This document shows, one piece after another, positions 1 to 8,135 of a stretch of DNA of 64,000 bases. Both the position numbers and the translations under genes were made by a program. The stretch's first letter is position 1. Each line of letters starts with the position of its first letter. The DNA lies in the NCBI GenBank assembly GCA_002316315.1, contig DCDG01000022.1:62001-126000 (forward strand), given 5' to 3'. The notes beneath the pieces are model-generated. The model saw only the letters and a program-made list of their open reading frames with translations, made no database searches and was not told the DNA's origin. The DNA is from Candidatus Aminicenantes bacterium UBA1061. Lineage in GTDB: Bacteria > Acidobacteriota > Aminicenantia > Aminicenantales > Saccharicenantaceae.

Positions 1-369
1 ATCTGGCCATTCATAAGGAGATCGGAAATTTTTTTCAAAGACCTTCTTAAAGGAAATTTCCCCGGTGGTCATACCTGAGGCGAAGAGCGGAGCACATTGA
101 TGTATCTTAGACTTAGACAAGTTTGCCCGGAGACGTTGGTTTCCCCTGTTGTTAAGATTTTTATGTGGACAATCGAATTCGGACAGAAGCCGGAACATAA
201 AATGTTTTCGTCTGGATTTTCTCAGGAGCAAATGAATCAACTGAGCCTGGACTTCAGGCTGAACTTCATGTCTATTGCCGATGAGGTAACTGGCGGGCTT
301 GATTTTTCAGGCGGTTAAACGGTAAGGTAAAAGACGGTAATGGCAATATAAAATAAAAAAGGAATTCAT
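1..369. other. No supportable gene at the left edge
   Basis: This stretch precedes the radical SAM gene. A 73-codon open frame with a TTG start exists at 97-318 on the plus strand. Its product has no recognisable motif, no good ribosome binding site and no clear coding character. I see no promoter, repeat or RNA signature. It could be intergenic DNA or the decayed end of a gene lying to the left of the window. Confidence 0.4.
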
Positions 370-1308
370 ATGAGGAAAGAAAAAAAATTTCCGCATCTCT
401 ACGGCCCGGTGCCTTCCAGACGTCTTGGTTATTCTCTTGGTGTTGACCTCCTGTCTTTTAAGACCTGCAGCCTGAGCTGTATTTACTGCCAGCTGGGCAA
501 CAGCCCTAAGAAGACCATCAGAAGGATAAATCCTTATTCTGAAAAAAAGATACTGGAAGAGATAAAGGAATTCCTTAAAACCGGAGCAAGGGTGGACTTC
601 ATCACCTTCTCCGGCTCGGGAGAGCCAACCCTTAACAAATCCATCGGCTGGCTGATAAGAGAAATTAAAAAGCTCACTAATATTCCGGTGGCCGTTCTGA
701 CCAACAGCACCCTGCTGTCTCGAGCCAAGGTGAGAAAAGAGCTACTGCCGGCCGATGTGGTTGTTCCTTCCCTTGATGCCGCGACGCAACGGCTTCTCGA
801 AAAGATTAACCGCCCGTACCCTTCACTCAGGATTGAAAAGATAATAGAAGGACTGGTCAAATTCAGAAAAGAATTCAAGGGCCAGATCTGGCTGGAGATT
901 ATGCTGGTCGAAGGAGTAAACGACTCGCCAGCTGAGATTAAAAAATTAAAGGAAGCAGCCGACAGAATCAATCCGGATAAAATCCAGCTCAATACAGTGG
1001 TGAGGCCTCCCGCCGAAAAGACTGCTAAGCCACTGACACTTGAAGAAATGAATAAAATCAAAGAATTTTTTGGAAAGAAAGCCGAGGTCGTAGCCAGCTT
1101 CAGAAAAAAAGAGCAGGAAAAAGCCCCGCCAGATATTGCCGAAGCCATTCTGGCCATAGTTCGCCGGCGGCCGGTCAGCCTGGAAGATCTGGAAAACTCC
1201 CTCGGCCAGACCAGAGAAGAATTAAGCCTGGAAATTCAAAAACTGCTGCAGCAGAAAAAAATCAAGCAGGTCAGCCATCTTGATTGCGATTATTTTGAGC
1301 CCGTCTGA
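370..1308 (+). CDS. Radical SAM protein (COG0731-like, wyosine-type)
   Basis: A 312-residue radical SAM enzyme expected to bind one [4Fe-4S] cluster and cleave S-adenosylmethionine to a radical. The cluster ligands are Cys33, Cys37 and Cys40 (CSLSCIYC), followed by a glycine-rich SAM-binding stretch (FSGSGEPTLN). The N-terminal GPVPSRRLG motif is typical of the COG0731 group, related to wyosine-synthesis (TYW1-like) enzymes. The last 70 or so residues look like a small helical or winged-helix extension (RRPVSLEDLENSLG) that may bind nucleic acid or protein. The ATG at 370 follows an AAGGAA ribosome binding site. Neighbours give no pathway clue, so the substrate is unknown; the fold assignment is firm. 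Confidence 0.85.
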   Translation: MRKEKKFPHLYGPVPSRRLGYSLGVDLLSFKTCSLSCIYCQLGNSPKKTIRRINPYSEKKILEEIKEFLKTGARVDFITFSGSGEPTLNKSIGWLIREIKKLTNIPVAVLTNSTLLSRAKVRKELLPADVVVPSLDAATQRLLEKINRPYPSLRIEKIIEGLVKFRKEFKGQIWLEIMLVEGVNDSPAEIKKLKEAADRINPDKIQLNTVVRPPAEKTAKPLTLEEMNKIKEFFGKKAEVVASFRKKEQEKAPPDIAEAILAIVRRRPVSLEDLENSLGQTREELSLEIQKLLQQKKIKQVSHLDCDYFEPV

Positions 1309-1519
1309 AGCAGTGGCAGACCATATCACCGCTGCTGAGGCTCGGTTGCCCCTGTCTTTTATTTATAGCCTTAGTGATTACTCTAAAGGCTGCCGCCACA
1401 AATCATAGCGAGTAACATGAATAAAGAGCTGTTTTCTCCTTCGATTGATTTTAAGGAAATTGTTTTTCTTCTTACAGTTTTTCAAGAGCGACAAAAATAA
1501 ACCGTATTGGTTACCTGAG

Positions 1520-2608
1520 CTAATCGAGGTTCAGTCTGAACTTTTCCAGCCGGGGGTAATCTTCCTCTGACCGCACCCGAGCATAAAGGTTGTTGAGATC
1601 ATCGATGTAAATCTGAGCAATTGACTCGCCTTTTTTGACATCAAAAATTTCATTGGGCATCTTAAACCTGTCAACCAGATTTAAATCAGAGTCATAAACA
1701 TCAATCAAGAAGATATCTCTTTTAGGATTAACGAAGGGAACCAGAAGGGAGCCGTCGCTTTTAACACTCAAATCAAAAACACTGGCCTGGTCAGAGGCTT
1801 GAATTGAAATTCCCTTCTCATCTACCGAGAAGCTGATCCTGGCAGAGGTGTCGAAATCAGTCTGGCCAGAAACATCTTTGATTATTTCCCCTTTCGAATT
1901 GCACTTTACCGGGTAATAAGGAAACAGTTGAGAAAATGTCGGTTCTTTTTTGGGAGTTGAAACCAGTCTGGTAAAATTACAATTTCTGGAGATCTGGCGG
2001 AAAGGCTCAGGCATGGAAAGGTTGGAGATGTCTCTAACCAGACCAGGCCTTGGTTCTATAAATATCCCCGTGGCTTTTTCTATTTCACCAATATGTTTTG
2101 AGATATGAATCGGTTTATGGTTTTTCTCAAGAATCATATAGGACAAGAAATAAGTTCCATCAACCAGCTCCAGGTCGTCATAATAAACTGAAGTCTTAGC
2201 CAATGAGAGAAACTTACCTTCAGGTGAATAGACATTAATCCGGCGTTGTGAATTATCAATCAGGTAGATTCGGCCATCTTCAAGCATCTTAATTTTAGAG
2301 GCATCCTTTGATAGTTCACCTGGGCCCTGACCTATTCGACCAAAGGAAAAAAGGAACTGTCCGTCGTTGGCAAAACATTGAACGCGGCCATTTCCAGAAT
2401 CCAGGATGAAGATTCGCCCCTCTTTATCTACGAAAAAAGAGTGGGGCTTAAAAAAATCTTCGTTACTTCTATCAGATCCGAGCGTGAGCAACCTTTCAAC
2501 TTTTAGAGGCTTAAATTGCAGCCCCTTTGAGCCGGGATAACAGTTTAGAAAATAATTATTGGAAAAGACAAAGAGAATAAAACCTAGAAACAAGGCGACT
2601 CTTTTCAT
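1520..2608 (-). CDS. Secreted 6-bladed beta-propeller (NHL-like) protein
   Basis: A 362-residue protein with an N-terminal hydrophobic signal segment (about residues 4-24) and repeated propeller blades. Blades are marked by FVDKEGRIFILDSGNGRVQ, then MLEDGRIYLIDNSQRRINVYS and, near the end, YIDDLNNLYARV. The GQGPGE turn after the first blade is typical of the 6-bladed beta-propeller family that is expanded in some Acidobacteriota and Bacteroidota. A cysteine at residue 23 is not in a good lipobox (FLNC), so a lipoprotein is possible but not supported. Such proteins usually act as periplasmic or surface binding scaffolds; no enzymatic residues are evident. It is divergent from the array starting at 2979. 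A related pseudogene lies at 25784-26576. Confidence 0.75.
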   Translation of the reverse strand: MKRVALFLGFILFVFSNNYFLNCYPGSKGLQFKPLKVERLLTLGSDRSNEDFFKPHSFFVDKEGRIFILDSGNGRVQCFANDGQFLFSFGRIGQGPGELSKDASKIKMLEDGRIYLIDNSQRRINVYSPEGKFLSLAKTSVYYDDLELVDGTYFLSYMILEKNHKPIHISKHIGEIEKATGIFIEPRPGLVRDISNLSMPEPFRQISRNCNFTRLVSTPKKEPTFSQLFPYYPVKCNSKGEIIKDVSGQTDFDTSARISFSVDEKGISIQASDQASVFDLSVKSDGSLLVPFVNPKRDIFLIDVYDSDLNLVDRFKMPNEIFDVKKGESIAQIYIDDLNNLYARVRSEEDYPRLEKFRLNLD

Positions 2609-2769
2609 TTTGAAACTCCGGGGTTATGATACAAAAATACTGGTAAAGACCCCATTGATTTTTACTCCCCAGGACAAGCTGTAAAGGCCTTTAGTTTATT
2701 TCCTTAGTGTATTTGCTTTCAATATACTCAGATTTACAGGTTCTCCCTTTAGCTCGGTCAAAAATTTCC

Positions 2770-2799
2770 TTGACATAGTTTTTTTAGCTGTGGTAGTAT
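2770..2799 (+). promoter_or_regulatory. Sigma-70-type promoter of the secreted-paralogue array
   Basis: A perfect -35 box TTGACA at 2770-2775 and a -10 box TAGTAT at 2794-2799 are separated by 18 bases. Transcription would start near 2806, leaving a leader of about 170 bases before the ATG at 2979. The rest of the 370-base gap between 2609 and 2978 shows no gene. This is the only strong promoter I see ahead of the five co-directional genes 2979-12695. Confidence 0.6.
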
Positions 2800-2978
2800 G
2801 CCAGCGCACGGGCAAGGGAGTTTGAAACTATGGGCGGGGGTTTCTTTCCACTCAGAAGGGGCAGAGCTTCTTCACCCCTTTCTTTCCTTTTTTGGTTGTC
2901 TCGTCACCTAAACTTATTGATAGATTTCTGCTGCATTTGGTAGGGCGGACCATTTAATTTAGTTAAGGGGGAGGAAAA

Positions 2979-5186
2979 ATGATTTTGAGACCAACGATGA
3001 AGAGAGGAAAGATTTACTATTTTTCTATTTTGGCTTTCATTATTTCAATGCTGGCCACCTCTCCTGGCCTCAGGGCGGCCGATGTAGTTATTTATGATTT
3101 TGTGAAAAAAGCCCCGGAAGCCAAATGGTACCGGGCCATTAGCTCGGCCGGTCAGCTCCCTTGGAATGGTGCTGATAATGACAGCCGCGGATTTGCCCGC
3201 CATTTAGCCAATGCTGTCCTGGAGGACGGTAAGACCTATCCTCTGGTCCTTCAAACTCATCCTGAATGGAAAAACAACGGCAATATAATCGGAGTTTTCC
3301 CCGGGGTAAAAGTCCCGCCCGGAGCCACTTTCAAAGCTTCTGTCGGCTTTATTAAAGGCGCTACCCAGACCGATGGCGTCAAGTTTTATGTATCAGTCGT
3401 TAACCCCTCTGGCGGTGGGGCTGTTTTATTATCAGAACAGGCTGCTTTGTCCGACGGCCATCTAGATCAGATTTCAGCTGACCTTTCTCCCTATGCTGGG
3501 CAGACGTTAGATTTCAGGTTGAGTGTGTCCGCCGCCGGCCGGGCAGCCCAGGATTGGGCGGTCTGGGCTGCTGCTGCCATCTATGCTCCATTATCTGTGG
3601 ATAAGGTTAGCCCGGTGGCCGATAAAAGCAAGACCAGAGTGCCGGCAACCACGGCCACTCAACCAAAACCTTCTGGCGGAATAGATATGCAACTGGTAAT
3701 GCCGTCCGTAATCAAAACCATACCTGTGATCCCGGCTAGAGCCACCCCAACTAGCCACGAGATAGAAGACATCGGACCGCTGAGCATTGAAGAGCCCCTG
3801 ACCCTGCTCAACAGGGTCTTCAAGGATAACGAAAAAGCCAACACTTATTACTACCTTCCACGGGAAATCAATCTTATCCGGGATAAAGCGGCCGGTGGCT
3901 ACCGGATCAGTGCCGTCTGGACCACCGATCAGAGGGTCAAGACTACCATGACTCTTAAAGCCAATATTGACCCGGCAGATGTCAAGTTGATGGGAGAAGC
4001 TCTGAAAGCAGACAGAGGATCACAATCAGTCCTCAAGTCGCTCCCTTATGATGGAGCAACCATAATAGATATGCAGGGCTGGGAAGATTGGGAAATTGAA
4101 AATATCCGGATACCGAGTTTTGGTTCTCTGGAAACTGAACTGCCCATCAATATTGCCATGACTCCAGATACCCTGGCTGAGTTGAAACCACTTCTCGAAA
4201 AAGAAGGGTTAACCGCCGGAATGAAAATCAAGTCCGGAACGGTCGAAAGAGAGATTCCCATCAGGATTGGACTAAAATATTTTACTGGCCGCTGGTATTC
4301 TGGCGTGGAAGAACTGGGCTTTTCTATTGATGAAAAAAATTCTGTGCTTTACCTACACGGCGTCAGGAATCTGTCTGATTTTCCGATCAAGGTTTCTTCG
4401 GTGAACTTGCGTTTCCGGCTTCCTGGCGGTGAGGATGTTTACAAAAATCTCAAGTGTCTCAAAGAAACGGTTATTGAGCCCGGTCAGGCCCTGGATCTGG
4501 AAGTTCAGTTTGCCCCGAAAGGCCTGCTGCTGGCTGAGTACCGGAAGGCTTTCCCGACTGCACCTCCTGCTCCTAAGAATAAGAAAAAGAGCCCATTACT
4601 CGAAAAGGGATTGGGAGCCTTGAAAGACGAGCTGGAAAAGAAACTGGATAAGGACAAGCTCGGGGAAGCTCAAGAACTGCTGGCTAAGGATGAGACCGGC
4701 AAGCCGGCCAGTCCGAAGGTGGACGCTTTCTTCAGACAATACGCCCGCAGCTTCTGGATGGAAATGGAACCAGATTTCAGTTGCCAGCCCTGTCTGGACA
4801 GGATCTGGAGCAATATTGAAGTCGTCTCATATATCGAAAGAATGAGAAAGCTGCAAGTTGAAGCTCTATCCAGCGTTTTTGATCCGGCTGCTTATGACTC
4901 GCCACTGGAAGTGGAAAAAGTGCGGATAGAAATCCGCTCACCCTATCTCAGCGCTCAGAGACGGAGCGGGCTGGTGACCGGAATAGACTTCAATAAGAGT
5001 AAGCTTAAAGATCAGGTGACAGTTTACCTGCCAACCGCCAGCGGAGAACAATTCAATTTTGAATATAAGATCAAGGCTGTCTTAAAAACCGGACAGATTG
5101 CTGAATCACCCGGCTGGGAAACAGTGACCGATAGCCTAGACCTGACCATTGGTCCCTATCAGATCAAAAATCTTTTCAACAATTAG
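2979..5186 (+). CDS. Large secreted protein, first gene of the paralogue array
   Basis: A 735-residue exported protein of unknown function. A signal peptide covers about residues 7-34, ending LRAADV. Residues 35-205 look like an all-beta, carbohydrate-binding-like domain. A Pro/Thr/Lys-rich linker follows. From about residue 279 the motif FKDNEKANTYYYLP matches in position and pattern the RDHADP-YYY-P motif of the next four genes. A block LPINIAMTPDTLAELKPLL resembles their SIALTEEG-LL block. A Lys-rich helical stretch lies near 530-570 and a CxxC pair at Cys602/Cys605. The last 60 residues (FEYKIKAVLKTGQ, then SPGW) resemble the ends of the paralogues. The ribosome binding site GGGGGAGG sets the ATG. 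It is the most divergent member, and homology to the others is inferred from motifs only. Confidence 0.65.
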   Translation: MILRPTMKRGKIYYFSILAFIISMLATSPGLRAADVVIYDFVKKAPEAKWYRAISSAGQLPWNGADNDSRGFARHLANAVLEDGKTYPLVLQTHPEWKNNGNIIGVFPGVKVPPGATFKASVGFIKGATQTDGVKFYVSVVNPSGGGAVLLSEQAALSDGHLDQISADLSPYAGQTLDFRLSVSAAGRAAQDWAVWAAAAIYAPLSVDKVSPVADKSKTRVPATTATQPKPSGGIDMQLVMPSVIKTIPVIPARATPTSHEIEDIGPLSIEEPLTLLNRVFKDNEKANTYYYLPREINLIRDKAAGGYRISAVWTTDQRVKTTMTLKANIDPADVKLMGEALKADRGSQSVLKSLPYDGATIIDMQGWEDWEIENIRIPSFGSLETELPINIAMTPDTLAELKPLLEKEGLTAGMKIKSGTVEREIPIRIGLKYFTGRWYSGVEELGFSIDEKNSVLYLHGVRNLSDFPIKVSSVNLRFRLPGGEDVYKNLKCLKETVIEPGQALDLEVQFAPKGLLLAEYRKAFPTAPPAPKNKKKSPLLEKGLGALKDELEKKLDKDKLGEAQELLAKDETGKPASPKVDAFFRQYARSFWMEMEPDFSCQPCLDRIWSNIEVVSYIERMRKLQVEALSSVFDPAAYDSPLEVEKVRIEIRSPYLSAQRRSGLVTGIDFNKSKLKDQVTVYLPTASGEQFNFEYKIKAVLKTGQIAESPGWETVTDSLDLTIGPYQIKNLFNN

Positions 5187-5236
5187 AGGGGAGACCGAAA
5201 TTAACCGGTTGATTTCATAAGAATAAGGAGGAAGAC

Positions 5237-6922
5237 ATGTGTGGCTCTGGAAAGAAAAGGGTGAGAGTTTTTTTTGTGTTTTTTGCCCTCACTTTTTTAT
5301 TGATAGCCGCTGGACTGCAGGCTGAAGTGCTGCTCGACAGGGAACCGGTTCAGGTCTCCAGGACTCTGCTTTTCCGGGATCATGCTGATGAACATGGTTA
5401 TCACTATATGCCTCTGGTCCCAAAAATTGCTACCTGGTCTGACGGCAAACCGAAGTTCAGTTTCATTCAGTATGTCAGAACAGGGAAGGAAATCACCGGT
5501 GGGATTCTCCATTTTCTCTGCACCTTCGGTTTGAATCAGACAGAGCTTAAAGAAGCAGAACAGGAACTTACCCGAATAGATAAGGATGGAAAGATTATCG
5601 GCCCGGTCATGTTTGTCTCGGGCCAGTTTTATATCATCTCGGCCTCAGCCGGGGAAGGTGGAATATTCAGCCGGAGAGTGGTAGGCACAGGCAAAGCTCC
5701 ACTCCTGGCCGGTTCGGAAGCGGCCGTTTCTATTGCTCTGACCGAAGAAGGCTCAACCCTTTTGATGGAATCTTTCAAGAAACCAACTTCCGATGTTTCT
5801 GTTCAGTTTCTTATGACCTACCAGGGGCTAACCCCGGCTTACCAGGCGCTCCTGACCGTTGATTGGGATAAAGTCTATAACCATAAAGAATTCAAAGCTA
5901 AGGTGGGAAATTTTCTGGTAAGTGCCCAGATTCAGAAGATATACGATGAATTAAGAGAACAAGGTGCCATCAAGCTGGAAGTTATTGGCGAAGACACTAA
6001 AATGGATGAACTTCTTGATACGGCTTATAACACCATTACCAAGATGATGTTTGAAGCTAAACCGGTTAAACCTGAGGAGATGGGCCAGGCTCAGGCCTCA
6101 ACCAGTTCCAGCCGGCTGGGTAACCTGTCCGGGGCAGCTCACTTTGGCTATTTCCAGAAGGAGATAAAATTGAGCGGCAAATATACTGTTGACCTGACCA
6201 GACGGAAACGGGACCAGCGTGAAGTTCCACTGACCGGAAATATTGGCGGAGTCTATCAGCAATATGGTCAGAATTCAGAGTTTTTCTCAGTGGTTGACCT
6301 GGATGACCCGACTTTTGAAGAACGAACAATTAATGTCATTTTAGATGGAGAAGATCTACAAACTTTTCAGCAATTTCTAAATTTTGCCGGCATAACTTTT
6401 AAAAAAGAATATGAAAGTGGAGAGATGAAACCTGTAACTGAGGACCTGATTTTTGACCGCACCAAGTTCGGGCAAAACGGAAACAAGCTGTCACTCAAAT
6501 ACCGGCGGAAGGGCGACCAGACTGAAAAATGGTTGGAATATGAATACAAGCCAATCTGGAGCTATGCGGGTGGCCTGGAAGTGGCCGGGGAGTGGATCAA
6601 GACCAGCCAGCCTGTTATTACCCTCACCCCGCCCCACAAATACAGATATATTGAAGTCCTGGCTGAAGAAGAAAATATGAACAGAAATGGGATCATCAGA
6701 ATTGCTGTTCAATTCCGCCATAAAAATTTCGGCCGGCAGCTGCAAAAAGAAGTTGTGCTGCGTAAAGGGGAGCCTCTCAATACTAACTATGTTTATTTCC
6801 ACGAGCCGAATAATCTTGAGTATGAATACAACATAACCTGGCTTTTTAAGGACAATACCAGAGTTTCCTCTGGCTGGATGAAGGCTACCGATCCATTTAT
6901 TTATGCCTATTATGAAAAGTAA
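5237..6922 (+). CDS. Secreted two-module protein of the YYY-P family (paralogue A)
   Basis: A 561-residue exported protein of an uncharacterised family. A signal peptide ends around residue 28 (GLQAEV). The N-terminal module (about 30-280) has LFRDHADEHGYHYMP at residues 45-59, then GGILHFL, a run ending GTGKAPLL, AAVSIALTEEGSTLL and GLTPAYQALLTVDWDKVY. A STSSS linker near 288 leads to a beta-rich C-terminal module (about 300-561) with IKLSGKYTVDLTRR, VDLDDPTFEERT and a final YEYNITWLFKDNTR. The same order and motifs recur in the genes at 8136 and 10995. The ATG follows AAGGAGGA. It sits 50 bases after the first array gene. No catalytic motif is visible; a structural or adhesive surface role is speculation. 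Confidence 0.75.
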   Translation: MCGSGKKRVRVFFVFFALTFLLIAAGLQAEVLLDREPVQVSRTLLFRDHADEHGYHYMPLVPKIATWSDGKPKFSFIQYVRTGKEITGGILHFLCTFGLNQTELKEAEQELTRIDKDGKIIGPVMFVSGQFYIISASAGEGGIFSRRVVGTGKAPLLAGSEAAVSIALTEEGSTLLMESFKKPTSDVSVQFLMTYQGLTPAYQALLTVDWDKVYNHKEFKAKVGNFLVSAQIQKIYDELREQGAIKLEVIGEDTKMDELLDTAYNTITKMMFEAKPVKPEEMGQAQASTSSSRLGNLSGAAHFGYFQKEIKLSGKYTVDLTRRKRDQREVPLTGNIGGVYQQYGQNSEFFSVVDLDDPTFEERTINVILDGEDLQTFQQFLNFAGITFKKEYESGEMKPVTEDLIFDRTKFGQNGNKLSLKYRRKGDQTEKWLEYEYKPIWSYAGGLEVAGEWIKTSQPVITLTPPHKYRYIEVLAEEENMNRNGIIRIAVQFRHKNFGRQLQKEVVLRKGEPLNTNYVYFHEPNNLEYEYNITWLFKDNTRVSSGWMKATDPFIYAYYEK

Positions 6923-6947
6923 GCATCCTGAATGAAAGGAGAATCTA

Positions 6948-7973
6948 TTGGCTTTTAATAAAGCGGCCGGCCTTTTGGTCCTGTTACTGCTGATAGGCAC
7001 GACAGGCCTTCTGGCCGATCCTGTTCTGACCAGACCTGAGACCGTAGCTGACCGGATTATTATTTATCCGGACCATAAAAATCCAAAACTTTTCTACTAC
7101 GTCCCGACACAACTAAATCTAAGTCAGACTTTTGGCCAGCCCAATTTCTTTTTCTATAAATATGTTTATATTAAAGACCGGGGAACGGATGATCCCAGGT
7201 CCACCACCGGCGGAGTTCTGACCCTTTCGGTTGAATTTGGAGATGCGACCGAAATTCTGAAAAAAGAAAAAGGACTCCAGTTCGAGTATCGTCCTGTTCC
7301 GGTTGAGACTATTGACATAAGCCTGAGTTATACTGGCCTGGAAAATAAAGAACAAGCAGAAACTGAAGGGGAGAAAAAAGCCCTCGGTTCAAATAAAATT
7401 TTATGGACAGGAAAGAGCTTCACCTTTCCTCTAAGTGGTGCCTCAGCTTCTTATTTATGGAAGATTTATGAAGAGAAAAAAGCGGCTGGTTTGAGTGTCG
7501 AGTGTTCCTTTTCTTACAGCGGTTATGAACTGGACCAGGAGGGCAAATTGCAGCCCGGAGAAAGAAGCGGACGGCTGAGCCTGGATGTACCGGTTTCTAT
7601 GGAACAATATCCGGGGCTATTTCAGGTCATCAACCTGGCCCAGAAGTTTTCTTTTAATTACCGAAAGATGAGTGTAATTTGTTTTGATTTCGTCAACGGG
7701 CTTAACGACGATGTGGTCAAAATGACGGTGGAAGTGGAGAGTACCACCGCCAGAGGGCAGAAAGATGTAAAAAGTGTGGTTTTTTCGGCTGATACCCAAC
7801 CCCAGTACAACCTGGAGTTTAACGTTCCGGAGGCTAAAGGCGGGAAATACAGGTTCAGATTGACAAAAGTATATACTGATGGCCATTCAGAGCGGAGTCC
7901 TTGGCAGGAAGGCGACAATGCCTTTCTTGATCTGTCGAGCTACGAACTGGTGATTAAAAATAATGCGACCTGA
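6948..7973 (+). CDS. Short divergent secreted member of the YYY-P family
   Basis: A 341-residue exported protein. A TTG start at 6948 is chosen because AAAGGAG lies six bases upstream and a signal peptide (LLVLLLLIGTTGLLADP) follows directly. The motif IYPDHKNPKLFYYVP at residues 39-53 corresponds to the RDHADP-YYY-P motif of its neighbours, and GGVLTLSVEFG to their GGILHF block. The region between is shortened. The C-terminal part ends YRFRLTKVYTDGHSERSPW, matching the closing beta-hairpin of the paralogues. It lacks the EGA-LL and VDWDKVY blocks, so it is a reduced version. It lies 25 bases after paralogue A, consistent with an operon. Function unknown. Confidence 0.65.
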   Translation: MAFNKAAGLLVLLLLIGTTGLLADPVLTRPETVADRIIIYPDHKNPKLFYYVPTQLNLSQTFGQPNFFFYKYVYIKDRGTDDPRSTTGGVLTLSVEFGDATEILKKEKGLQFEYRPVPVETIDISLSYTGLENKEQAETEGEKKALGSNKILWTGKSFTFPLSGASASYLWKIYEEKKAAGLSVECSFSYSGYELDQEGKLQPGERSGRLSLDVPVSMEQYPGLFQVINLAQKFSFNYRKMSVICFDFVNGLNDDVVKMTVEVESTTARGQKDVKSVVFSADTQPQYNLEFNVPEAKGGKYRFRLTKVYTDGHSERSPWQEGDNAFLDLSSYELVIKNNAT

Positions 7974-8135
7974 ATAAGTTATGAGTAAAGGAGAAAGCCG
8001 GGTGGTTAGGTTAAAGCCGGTTCGTTTAGGGTTTGAAGGAAAATACTTTTTGATTAACCTGTGCCTGCTTTATGGAGGGGAGGAGCCATAAGCTGTGGTA
8101 ACAGGGCAAAGGTTATAAGTAACGGGAGGAAAAAA

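Noticed and set aside
534..1157. A 207-codon open frame antisense to the radical SAM gene
   Set aside because: It lies entirely inside a gene with clear cluster-binding cysteines; the antisense product is Ser/Leu-rich with no motif, as expected of a shadow frame.
5186..5236. AACCGGTT palindrome between the first two array genes
   Set aside because: Only eight bases and no T-run; too short to call a site.
8061..8135. Upstream GTG start for the TPR-containing paralogue
   Set aside because: The ATG at 8136 has an adjacent GGGAGGA site and places the signal peptide at the N-terminus; the extra 25 residues are not signal-like.
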